A DNA stretch of 64,000 bases from Methanolobus sp. WCC4 (GTDB lineage Archaea > Halobacteriota > Methanosarcinia > Methanosarcinales > Methanosarcinaceae). The translations under genes and the position numbers were made by a program. Below the pieces are notes generated by a model, which saw nothing but the letters and a program-made list of their open reading frames with translations, was not told where the DNA came from and did not search any database. The stretch is taken from positions 1,408,480-1,472,479 of the forward strand of contig NZ_CP150629.1 in assembly GCF_038022665.1 (NCBI RefSeq), in the 5' to 3' direction. Below are positions 8,177-17,496 of this stretch, piece after piece (the stretch's first letter is position 1; each line of letters starts with the position of its first letter).

Positions 8177-11100
8177 CTACAGTTTCTTCAATTCCTTAAT
8201 TAAGAGCTCATATTGTTCTTCAAGTTCCTTAAGTTCCTCCTGGACATTATCCAGTTCATCTGTAGCGGCTTCCTGTTCTATTTTTGAAGCTACGTCGCTA
8301 AGTGCAATTCCACCGACACTTACGGAAGACCCTTTTATGGAATGTGCACAGTTTGCAATATCATTCGCTTCCTTTTTATCGATCGCCTCTTTCAAGGCAA
8401 GGAGTTGTTTGGGCGTATTCTTCTGGAAAATATCTATGACCTTTTTTGCAATTTCAATGTCACCAACTATGTTGTCCAGAAATGCCTGTTTGTCGAATAT
8501 CATGGGTATGGTTATTTCTTCTTCAGGCGATTTTTCCTGTATCTTACTTTCAGTGAATATTCCTGCCCATCTTTCAAATATTCCGGTAAGTGCATCCATT
8601 CTGATGGGTTTTGAAAGATAATCATTCATCCCTGCTTCAATGCAGCGTTCCTTATCGCCTTTCATGGCATGTGCTGTCATTGCGATTATAGGTACATCAT
8701 GATCAAGGACCGATGATTCCGGATTGCGGATATGCCGGGTAGCTTCCAGTCCATCCATCTCGGGCATCTGCACATCCATGAGGACAAGGTCATATTCCAC
8801 TTCCTCAAGAGCCTCTATTGCTTCCAGTCCATTATTAGCAACGTCTGCTGTGAGGCCAAGTTTTTGCAGTACACCCTGTGCAACATGCTGGTTCACGACA
8901 TTGTCCTCGACAAGCAGTATCCTTGTTTCCCCGTTCAGGCCTGTGTGAAGTTCTGTTGCTACCTCTCCGGCATCCTTTTCATATGTTTGTTCTTTGCTGG
9001 CAACAACATCTGATAATTTACTCAATACTTCCGATGTCTTTACCGGCTTTGAGATATAAGCATTGAAATTGTGTTTGTTCTTCTCCCATATCTCAGACTG
9101 TTGCCCTGCAGAACTTAACAGTATCAAAGAAACATCTTTCAGGTCATTGTCTGACTTGATTATGCGTCCAAGCAACATTCCGTCCATATCTGGCATTTGC
9201 ATGTCAAGAAGGGCGATCTGATAAGGATCTCCTTCTTCGTGTGCTCTGAAGAGGGCATTTAGTGCAGAGGGTCCGTCTGCAGCTACTTCTACATTCATGT
9301 TCCATGAACCCAATAATTTGAAAAGGATATCACGGTTCGTTCTGTTGTCGTCCACTACAAGTACATGTATTCCATCCAGTTCAGTGGTATCTTTTTGCTT
9401 TTTCTCTCTGCCCTGGTGTTTTTCAAACGTCACTCTGAACCAGAACTCAGAGCCTACACCTTCCTGACTTTCAATTCCTATCTCCCCGTTCATCAGTTCT
9501 ACAAGTTGCTTTGAAAGGGCAAGTCCAAGCCCTGTTCCTCCGTACTTTCGTGTCGTAGAGGCATCTACCTGGCTGAACTTCCTGAACAGAAGGTCTTTTT
9601 TATGTTCCGGGATCCCGATCCCTGTATCTTTTACAGAGAATAGCAATGTAGCTTTTGAATCTGTTTCACGGTCAAGGCTCACCCGAATGGCAACCTCTCC
9701 TTTGTGACTGAATTTGATGGCGTTGGAACCCAGATTTATAAGGACCTGTTTCAGTCTTGTTGGGTCGGCTTTGATATTAACGGGTACATCTGGTTCTGCC
9801 ATACATATAAGTTCCAGTTCTTTACCATTGATCCTTGTAGACAGCAATGATGCTGTCTCTTCCAGGATCTCATTAAGATCGATGTCAAGCTCTTCAAGTT
9901 CCAGCTTGCCTGCCTCTACCTTGGAGATGTCAAGTATGTCGTTTATGAGGTCAAGCAAAACCTCCCCGCTCATTTTCGCAGTCTCTACATAGTGATGTTG
10001 CTGTTCATCAAGGTCTGTATCCAGCAACAATCCTGTCATTCCGATCACACCGTTTAGAGGTGTGCGTATCTCGTGGGACATATTGGCAAGGAACTCACTT
10101 TTTGCTCTGGTGGCTTCCTCTGCTTTTATGAGGGCTTTATCAAGTTCGTAGTTCTTATCTTCCAGTTCTTCAGCATACTCCAGCAGTTTTTCCTCTGCGC
10201 TCTTGCGAACAGTAATATCCTGTAGTGTGCCGGTTATTTTTACAACCTTTCCAGCTACTATCTTTGGATAACCACTTGACCTTACCCATTTATGGTTACC
10301 TTTAGCTGTGGTAAATTCAAGTTCAAGTTCATAGGGATCGCCCCTTTCTATGAGTTTATCAAGTGCTTTTTCAAGTATTTCCCTTGATCTTGAAGGGTAA
10401 TAGGACAGTCCTTTCTCAATATTTAACGCTTCATCACTGTCTAGTTCATGTATCTTTGCAACTTCAGGCGTCCATGTAGGTTCGTTGGTCAACAGATCAA
10501 GCTCCCAGCCACCGATCATTGCAATATTTCCCATCTCATTAAGAAGAGATTCTCTTTCAAGCATTTTCTCTTCATATTCTTTACGTTGTGTGATATCTTC
10601 TGCAAAAATTATAATGCCGCCAATAGATCCATCAGCCGCTTTCCATGGTCTGAGTTCCCAGCGCAGCCAATGTACGCTACCATCCTCTCCAATGTAGAAA
10701 TCCTCATTGTTGCGTATAACTTCTCCTTTCATGGCTCTGCGATGTGCATCTTTCCATTCTTCTTTGATATACGGCATCACTTCGTAATGATGCTGACCTA
10801 TAATGTCCATATCAATGGAGAAGTCCTCAAGCCACCGCTTGCTTACGGCTATGTGTCTCATATCATGGTCCAGCATCGTCAAAGCTGCCGGAGCATGCTC
10901 GATGAACAGTCTGAGTTTCCCCTCGTTCTCAAACAGTTTATCTTCTGCTTCCTTGCGTTGACTTATGTCCTGGATCATACCTATTATTTTAACGACCTTA
11001 CCATATACTACCTTAGGACGTCCACTTATTTTTACCCATTTGTAATCACCTTTTTCTGTGATTATCCTCAGTTCAGAATCATATGGTTCAGCATTTTCAA

Positions 11101-14100
11101 TAGCATTATTGATAAGTTCTTCAAGTCTCTCTCTTGAATCAGGTGGATAGCAGGCAAGTGCCTTCTCAAGACTTTTGAGGTCTTCAGTTTCATGGATCTC
11201 TGCAACTTCAGGTGTAAATGTGATCTCATTGGATGCGACATCAAGCTCCCATCCTCCTATCTTTCCGATTTTGCCCATTTCATTAAGAAGTGCTTCACTT
11301 TCCCGAAGTTTATCTTCTGCTTCTTTTCGCTTGGTAATATCCCTTGCTACTGCGTAGATATGTTCTCCTATAGGAGTAGAGCGCCACTCTATCCAGCGAT
11401 AGGTACCGTCTATGGCAAGATAGCGATTTACAAAACTTTGAACCTTCCTCTTATGGATGGCCTGATCAGAAAGGTTTTCAATAGTAGCTTCTTTGTCATC
11501 CGGATGTACCATATCTATGAAGTAACGACCTTCCAGTTCGCTGATGGGGTACCCAAGGACGTTCTCCCATTCCGGGTTCAGGCGAATAAATCTTCCCTCA
11601 AAGCTGGCAATACAGAGAAGATCAAGACTGGATGTGAAATAACGCTCAAGTTCTTCGGTCTTCTCGTGCAAAGCCTTTTCTGCCAGTTTCTGTTCGGTAA
11701 TGTCCCTGAACTCAACAACTCTGACCTTTTTTCCTTTGTAGGGTATATTCTTTGCTTCAAGTCTTAGAGGATATTCAGTTCCATCTTTGCGACGTCCCAT
11801 TGCTTCATAAGGTTCCTCATAGCCTGCAAGGATGTTGGACATAACAAGATCTCTGTGGCTTTCGGCTATTAGCAGCAATCCGTCCATTCCTATCAGTTCT
11901 TCATATGAATATCCTGATATTTCTGAAAGCCCATGATTACAATCGATGATCCTGCCTTTATCGTGAATGGTAATTCCACCAAAGGAGGCGTTGTGCAAGG
12001 CTTTGAACCTTTCTTCACTTTCCCTCAATGCAATTTCAGCTTTTTTGGGCTCAGTTATATCCTGCATCACACCTGTTACTTTGATGACCTCATTGTTTTC
12101 GATAATCGGCTTTCCAATTGTTCTGACCCATTTGCGTTTTCCTGTTGATGAGATAAATTCCAGTTCCAGGTCATACGGCTTTCCTTCTTCAATAGCAGCA
12201 TAGAATGCTTTTTCAATCATCTCCCTTGATCCTGATGGAAAATGAGTTATTGCATCTTTCGGGTCTTCATACGGGCCGGTTGTTTCAAACAGATCGATGA
12301 CTTCGGATGTCCAGACAGACTTACCAGTGATCGTATCAAATTCCCATCCACCGATTTTGCTCATTCTGCTAACTTCAGTCAGGAGTGCTTCACTTTCTCT
12401 TAGTTTACTTTCAGCTTTCTTACGCTCCGTGATGTCCCTTATTGCTGCAACGCGGACCTGCCTTCCTTTGTGGGTTATACGATAGGATTCAATTTCAACA
12501 GGGAATACTGATCCATCCTTTCTGATACAGCGGACTTCATATGGCTGTGAATTGTCTTTTTTTATCTGTTTTAGAACAATATGCAGATCATCGGGGTGAA
12601 TGGCTTTTTTCAGTATGTTCTGACCAATTATCTCTTCTCTTGCGTATCCTGTAGCACGGAACACAGCTTCATTTGCATCAAGGACTATGCCATTCTCATG
12701 GAAGATTATACCTTCAAAAGTGGCATCTGAGAGCATCTGGTATTTATCATTACTTTCCTTGAGTTCCTGTTCCATATCCTTGCTTTTTGTAATGTCCTGA
12801 AGCGTACCTATTATTTTGATGACCCTGCCATCTACAATTTTCGGACGAGCACTGGCTCTTACCCATTTATGATTACCTTTTCCTGTGATGATTTCCAGTT
12901 CAAGGTCAAATGGTTCACCTTTTTCTATTGCATCATTCGTTGCTTTTTCAAGTATGGTTCTTGATCCGGGAACAAAACGTTCTATTGCTTTCTCATAAGT
13001 ATTGATCTCTTCAGTTTCATGGATCCTTGCAACTTCAGGTGTAAATGTGATCTTATTGGTTATCACATCAAGATCCCATCCCCCTATCATACCTATCCTG
13101 CCAACTTCATTCAGCAGTGCCTCGCTCTCACGCAGTGAAGTGAGTAGTTCATCACGTTCTTTCAGTGTCCTTGCAAGTTTGATGTTACTATAGCTCTGTG
13201 AGGAGAGGACAGACGTTAATTTGGTATAGAATCTCATTACGGTATTGACTGTTTCTCTATTCCAGCGCGGTACTCTCTCAAGTGCTTCCATGTATTCCTT
13301 TTCATCAAACCCATATTTTTTTGCCTGATGCCTGAAAGTATCGTAGGGAATATCTTCATCATCAAAGAAGAACTGGCCAAGGAACAGGTTGCCTAACTGA
13401 GATCCTGAAGCCATAATGGGTGTTGCGATATCCCACATGTTATTCTTGCACTTGTAAAGCTTGAATGTTCCCGGAGCTATATCTTTGGAGAATTGTTCAT
13501 CGCTCTCAACACAATGCTTACATGTTTCGGGATGCACTCGATGGAAATTCGTGCAGATATCCTGCCATCCGGTAGCAACCAGTATATTGCCCTTGTTATC
13601 AATTACAGCACTCCCGATATGGGACAATTGGTAAAAATCATCCATAATTGATTGCAGAGTCTGGGTGTCAATGATATCGGCAAGTTCCAGTTCTCCGATA
13701 TCTCCATCGGGCTCCATAATAGCATTCAACTTCCGTCTGACACGACTCTCACTTTCCCGCAATTTATCTTCAGCATTCTTGAGTTCAGTGATATCCTGTA
13801 GTGTGCCTGTTAATTTTATAACTTTATGATCTTCAACTACAGGTTTTCCAATTGTTTTAACCCATTTATGTTCCCCTTTTGCTGAGATAAGTTCCAGCTC
13901 AAGATAAAATGGTTCTGCTTTTTGTAAAGCATCTTCAAGTGCTTTTTCCTGTATCTTTCTTGACTCTGGAAGCAAGAGTTTCATGCTTTCTGTAGGGTTG
14001 GATATAGCTTCTTTACCCAGAATATTTGCAGCTTCTTTTGTCCAGGTGGCTTTATTGGACTCAACATCAAGGGTCCATCCTCCGATCTGGCCGAGTCTGC

Positions 14101-16819
14101 TTACTTCGCTCAGGAGAGCTTCATTTTCACGAAGTTTGTTCTCAGCATTTTTGTGTTGGGTAATGTCCTGGAATGCCCCGATGACCTTTACTACTTTTCC
14201 ATTCTCTGTTATTGGACGGCCGCTCGTCCTTACCCATTTATGGTTGCCTTTTGCTGAAATAAATTCAAGTTCCAGATCGTATGGTTTACCCTTTTCGATA
14301 GCATCATTGAACGCTTTTTCTATGATAATTCTTGAAGTGGGGAGATACAAAGCAAGAGTATTCTCAATGCCTGTGGGAGAGCCGGGTTCAATATCATATA
14401 TCCTGTAAACTTCAGGCGTCAATCTACCGTTTTTAGTTTCGACATTATATTCCCATCCACCTATCTTAGCGATAGTTCCGACCTCATTCAGAAGAGCTTC
14501 ACTTTCCTTTAGTTTATCCTCAGCTATCCTGCGTTCAGTAATATCCTGGAAAACGGCTGCTGCAATATCTTCTTCTATGGAGTATGCAGCAATACTATAG
14601 TATCTTTTAAGTTCTTCAGAATATAGTTCTACATTATGGGGACTTCCGCTCAGTATTACATCTCTGTGCAGGTCGATAAAGGTGTTCTCCCTTTCCTCGA
14701 TTCCCGGGTACACTTCAGTTGCACGTTTTCCTATTACCTGCTCTGGTCTTAATCCGGTGTGTATTTCAAAAGCACTGTTTACATCCAGAAAAATAAAATC
14801 TATTGGATATCCGTTCTCATCCCTGACAGTTTTAGTGACCAGTATGCCACTCATGTTATTCTCGAAAAGACCACGGAATTTCCTCTCACTTTCTTTCAGG
14901 TTCTTTTCAGCCTTTTTACGATCAGTTATATCCTGCAGGGTGCCGGTTATCTTTGTGACCTTATGATCTTCAATGATTGGATTTCCAATTGCTTTGACCC
15001 ACTTTTTTCTGCCTTTTGCTGATATAAGTTCCAGTTCATGGTCAAAAGGTTCATGTTTCCTGATCGTATTGTCAATTGCTTTTTCAAGTATTTTCCTTGA
15101 TTCTGGCGTGTAACGCTCTAATCCTTTCTGTAGATCGCTCTTTCCATAATCTTCTGTGATCTTATTGATCTCATCAGTCAGGGTGACTTCCCCTGATATC
15201 AGGTCCAGTTCCCAGCCACCAATTTTAGCAATTCTTCCAACTTCTTCCAGACGAGCTTCATTATCAAGTAGCTTTTCTTCCGCTTTTTTACGTTCTGTGA
15301 TATCCCTTGCTGCAGCTACACGAACCTTTTTGCCTTTGTATGTAATGGTATGGGATTCAATTTCTGCAGGATATATCGTACCATCTTTTCTTATGACGCG
15401 GATCTCATAGGGTTCTGTAGTATCCTTCTTCATCTGCTGGTTTATATTGTCAATATCATCAGGATGTGCCAGCATTTCGAGAATATTCTTGCCTATCAGT
15501 TCTTCTTTTGTGTATCCTGTCAGACGACATACAGCTTCATTTACCTCAAGGATGACTCCATTGTCATGAATGGTAATTCCTTCGTAGGTCAGGTCTGAGA
15601 GCATCTGATATCTTTCCTGACTTTCTGCCAGTTCTTGCTCTATTTCCTTATTCCTGGTTACATCTCTGGATATCCCTTCTATTGATATCAGGTTCCCATC
15701 TTTGTCAAAATTATGAATGGCCTTTTGTTCAAGCCAGTAAAGTTCTCCGTTCTTCCTTATCCAGCGAAAAGTCCTGGTTGTTCGCTCACTATGTGTTTTC
15801 AACATCTCTCTCAGACTTGACAGGTCATCTGGATGTACTATCTTAGAAAGCAGTTTAGGATCCTCGTAGAATTCCTCGGGTGTATAACCTGAGATTTTAT
15901 GTACAGCCGGGCTAATGTAGGTGAATCCTTTTTCAGGTTCATAGCGGTATACGATATCGTCTGCATGCTCAGCAAGTGTCCTGAAACGTTCTTCGCTTTC
16001 CCTGAGCTTTTTTTCCATCTCCTTGCTTCTGGTGATGTCCCTGAAAACACCAGCAACAATATCCTCTTCTATCTGGTAGGCATTAATGCTGAGGTATTTG
16101 TTCAATTCCTCTGAATATACTTCATTACTAACAGGCTTTCCATTAATTGCGACATTCAGATGCAGATCAAGGGCTGTATTCTTTCTTTTCTCGATCCCGG
16201 GATAGACTTCAGTTATACGTTTTCCTATTACATCTTCGGCTTTAAGTCCGGTACATTTTTCAAAAACATCATTTACTTCCTGAAAAACAAGATCTATAGG
16301 AGTTCCCTGTTCATCTCTAATGATCTCAGTGATGACCACTCCGCTTGTGCTGTTCTCAAAGAGTTCGCGGTACTTCTTTTCGCTTTTCCGGAGAGCTTCT
16401 TCATAGAGCTGCAACTCTTCATCTGTTCTTTTGGGCCTGATGCTGTCGTGAAAGGTCAAGCATAGCAGATCCCTATCTTCTACTATTATGGGGGTCGAGC
16501 TTACTTCAACATCATGTATTTGTCCGTCTACTAACGGATGACTGAAAGAAAAGGAGGTTTGCTGATCTGTATTTGCATTTTCTATATATTTCCTGATATC
16601 TTCTTCAGGCATTGCATTTAGTTCAAATACATTTTTCTGAACGATCTCTTTCAAGGGTAGTCCATAATAGTTGCAGGCAGAATCGTTTGCATCCAATATA
16701 TCAAGGGTTTCAGGATCTATAATGATCATGACATCGTAGCTTTTATCAAACAATGCCTTATACCCGACAGTATCATTTTTCAGGATATGATTTTCCTTTT
16801 TATCTTTATGTGTACCCAT
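8177..16819 (-). CDS. Giant hybrid histidine kinase with 16 PAS domains and a PocR domain
   Basis: Protein of 2880 residues, soluble, among the longer sensor kinases. I count 16 PAS domains; seven share the opening LLxEVxxIxxIGGWE and form one subtype, while others are of the SDx[21 protein letters not shown] and IEHAPAAL subtypes. A cysteine-containing PocR sensory domain (about 1033-1210; DICTNFH, ETCKHC, LYKCKNN) is inserted between PAS 8 and PAS 9. HisKA (His near 2249), HATPase, two receivers (Asp near 2537 and 2680) and HPt (His near 2825, CAHSIKGSS) close the protein, in the same order as the downstream kinase at 4383-7946. The ligand is unknown; PocR domains in bacteria are thought to bind small hydrocarbon derivatives, and a redox or Cys-mediated signal is also possible (inference). 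Confidence 0.92.
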   Translation of the reverse strand: MGTHKDKKENHILKNDTVGYKALFDKSYDVMIIIDPETLDILDANDSACNYYGLPLKEIVQKNVFELNAMPEEDIRKYIENANTDQQTSFSFSHPLVDGQIHDVEVSSTPIIVEDRDLLCLTFHDSIRPKRTDEELQLYEEALRKSEKKYRELFENSTSGVVITEIIRDEQGTPIDLVFQEVNDVFEKCTGLKAEDVIGKRITEVYPGIEKRKNTALDLHLNVAINGKPVSNEVYSEELNKYLSINAYQIEEDIVAGVFRDITRSKEMEKKLRESEERFRTLAEHADDIVYRYEPEKGFTYISPAVHKISGYTPEEFYEDPKLLSKIVHPDDLSSLREMLKTHSERTTRTFRWIRKNGELYWLEQKAIHNFDKDGNLISIEGISRDVTRNKEIEQELAESQERYQMLSDLTYEGITIHDNGVILEVNEAVCRLTGYTKEELIGKNILEMLAHPDDIDNINQQMKKDTTEPYEIRVIRKDGTIYPAEIESHTITYKGKKVRVAAARDITERKKAEEKLLDNEARLEEVGRIAKIGGWELDLISGEVTLTDEINKITEDYGKSDLQKGLERYTPESRKILEKAIDNTIRKHEPFDHELELISAKGRKKWVKAIGNPIIEDHKVTKITGTLQDITDRKKAEKNLKESERKFRGLFENNMSGILVTKTVRDENGYPIDFIFLDVNSAFEIHTGLRPEQVIGKRATEVYPGIEERENTFIDLHRDVILSGSPHNVELYSEELKRYYSIAAYSIEEDIAAAVFQDITERRIAEDKLKESEALLNEVGTIAKIGGWEYNVETKNGRLTPEVYRIYDIEPGSPTGIENTLALYLPTSRIIIEKAFNDAIEKGKPYDLELEFISAKGNHKWVRTSGRPITENGKVVKVIGAFQDITQHKNAENKLRENEALLSEVSRLGQIGGWTLDVESNKATWTKEAANILGKEAISNPTESMKLLLPESRKIQEKALEDALQKAEPFYLELELISAKGEHKWVKTIGKPVVEDHKVIKLTGTLQDITELKNAEDKLRESESRVRRKLNAIMEPDGDIGELELADIIDTQTLQSIMDDFYQLSHIGSAVIDNKGNILVATGWQDICTNFHRVHPETCKHCVESDEQFSKDIAPGTFKLYKCKNNMWDIATPIMASGSQLGNLFLGQFFFDDEDIPYDTFRHQAKKYGFDEKEYMEALERVPRWNRETVNTVMRFYTKLTSVLSSQSYSNIKLARTLKERDELLTSLRESEALLNEVGRIGMIGGWDLDVITNKITFTPEVARIHETEEINTYEKAIERFVPGSRTILEKATNDAIEKGEPFDLELEIITGKGNHKWVRASARPKIVDGRVIKIIGTLQDITKSKDMEQELKESNDKYQMLSDATFEGIIFHENGIVLDANEAVFRATGYAREEIIGQNILKKAIHPDDLHIVLKQIKKDNSQPYEVRCIRKDGSVFPVEIESYRITHKGRQVRVAAIRDITERKKAESKLRESEALLTEVSRMSKIGGWEFDTITGKSVWTSEVIDLFETTGPYEDPKDAITHFPSGSREMIEKAFYAAIEEGKPYDLELEFISSTGKRKWVRTIGKPIIENNEVIKVTGVMQDITEPKKAEIALRESEERFKALHNASFGGITIHDKGRIIDCNHGLSEISGYSYEELIGMDGLLLIAESHRDLVMSNILAGYEEPYEAMGRRKDGTEYPLRLEAKNIPYKGKKVRVVEFRDITEQKLAEKALHEKTEELERYFTSSLDLLCIASFEGRFIRLNPEWENVLGYPISELEGRYFIDMVHPDDKEATIENLSDQAIHKRKVQSFVNRYLAIDGTYRWIEWRSTPIGEHIYAVARDITKRKEAEDKLRESEALLNEMGKIGKIGGWELDVASNEITFTPEVAEIHETEDLKSLEKALACYPPDSRERLEELINNAIENAEPYDSELRIITEKGDYKWVKISGRPKVVYGKVVKIIGMIQDISQRKEAEDKLFENEGKLRLFIEHAPAALTMLDHDMRHIAVSKRWLEDFSIDMDIIGQHHYEVMPYIKEEWKDAHRRAMKGEVIRNNEDFYIGEDGSVHWLRWELRPWKAADGSIGGIIIFAEDITQRKEYEEKMLERESLLNEMGNIAMIGGWELDLLTNEPTWTPEVAKIHELDSDEALNIEKGLSYYPSRSREILEKALDKLIERGDPYELELEFTTAKGNHKWVRSSGYPKIVAGKVVKITGTLQDITVRKSAEEKLLEYAEELEDKNYELDKALIKAEEATRAKSEFLANMSHEIRTPLNGVIGMTGLLLDTDLDEQQHHYVETAKMSGEVLLDLINDILDISKVEAGKLELEELDIDLNEILEETASLLSTRINGKELELICMAEPDVPVNIKADPTRLKQVLINLGSNAIKFSHKGEVAIRVSLDRETDSKATLLFSVKDTGIGIPEHKKDLLFRKFSQVDASTTRKYGGTGLGLALSKQLVELMNGEIGIESQEGVGSEFWFRVTFEKHQGREKKQKDTTELDGIHVLVVDDNRTNRDILFKLLGSWNMNVEVAADGPSALNALFRAHEEGDPYQIALLDMQMPDMDGMLLGRIIKSDNDLKDVSLILLSSAGQQSEIWEKNKHNFNAYISKPVKTSEVLSKLSDVVASKEQTYEKDAGEVATELHTGLNGETRILLVEDNVVNQHVAQGVLQKLGLTADVANNGLEAIEALEEVEYDLVLMDVQMPEMDGLEATRHIRNPESSVLDHDVPIIAMTAHAMKGDKERCIEAGMNDYLSKPIRMDALTGIFERWAGIFTESKIQEKSPEEEITIPMIFDKQAFLDNIVGDIEIAKKVIDIFQKNTPKQLLALKEAIDKKEANDIANCAHSIKGSSVSVGGIALSDVASKIEQEAATDELDNVQEELKELEEQYELLIKELKKL

Positions 16820-16874
16820 TGTTCCCCCGTTTTTCAGTTGTTCAGATGATAACTTTGATTGTGTGATGTGAATT

Positions 16875-17300
16875 TGTTTTACAGTATCTACTCAAATGTT
16901 ACTCACAATCAATTGCAAGGTCTGGTTGTATTCATCCCACATGAAATACAATATTCAATATAATATCAGGGTCTATATTATATCTATGTATTGTTTCATG
17001 GCTCTGGATATTGATATTCTTAAATAATATGTTTGTATTTTGATTTTAAATATCATTTTTTAGACAGGGTTTGTTAATTAAATGTGCAAAAAAATAACAA
17101 ATATCAACTATGATATTAAGCACGTGAATGATATCTACAAAAAAGAGTAAAGAGGGAATACCTTGATTCCCTGATCTCAAGCCCCTGGAGAGATTCGAAC
17201 CCTCGGCCTGCTGATTACGAATCAGCCGCTATACCGCTAAGCCACAGAGGCAGTGTGAACGACACTATAATTCTATATAATGATTTAATGATTTCGCTTA
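16875..17300 (-). repeat. Duplicated promoter/tRNA-Thr block, copy 1
   Basis: The region upstream of the giant kinase matches the region upstream of the 1798-residue kinase. Shared blocks include TACTCAAATGTTAC, a CATG.AA.TGCAATAT stretch, a TATA region ending TTTCATGG, CCTTGATTCCCTGAT before the tRNA, the whole tRNA, and GTGAACGACACTATAATTC after it. The stretch between the kinase start and the tRNA is otherwise AT-rich and non-coding. Confidence 0.75.
17180..17251 (-). tRNA. tRNA-Thr (anticodon CGT)
   Basis: A 72-nt cloverleaf on the minus strand: acceptor GCCTCTG with CAGGGGC, D arm with GCTTAGCGG, anticodon stem GCTGA/TCAGC around loop TTCGTAA (anticodon CGT, reads ACG), T arm GAGGG-TTCGAAT-CTCTC. 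The discriminator is U, as expected for archaeal tRNA-Thr; CCA is not encoded. A TATA box (TTATATAG, minus strand, near 17272-17280) is about 25 bases upstream. No intron. Confidence 0.93.
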
Positions 17301-17496
17301 TCTGTAATTTTTTCTGATTTTTTTCTTTAATAATACTATCCTGTGAAATAGGTATCCATGTACTCAGGCCATGAATTATCTTTTTACTGAAGAATGCTCT
17401 TATTATCTCCCAGTTACTCCGAATAAGTTTCTTATGATATTGATCATAAGGTCAATGATCTGAGATAGGCCATATCAAAAGAAACAAACAGTTACA

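Noticed and set aside
10448-11137. 229-codon open frame antisense to the giant kinase
   Set aside because: It lies wholly inside an uninterrupted 2880-residue coding frame and its translation has no domain-like pattern; long antisense frames are expected opposite repeated PAS sequences.
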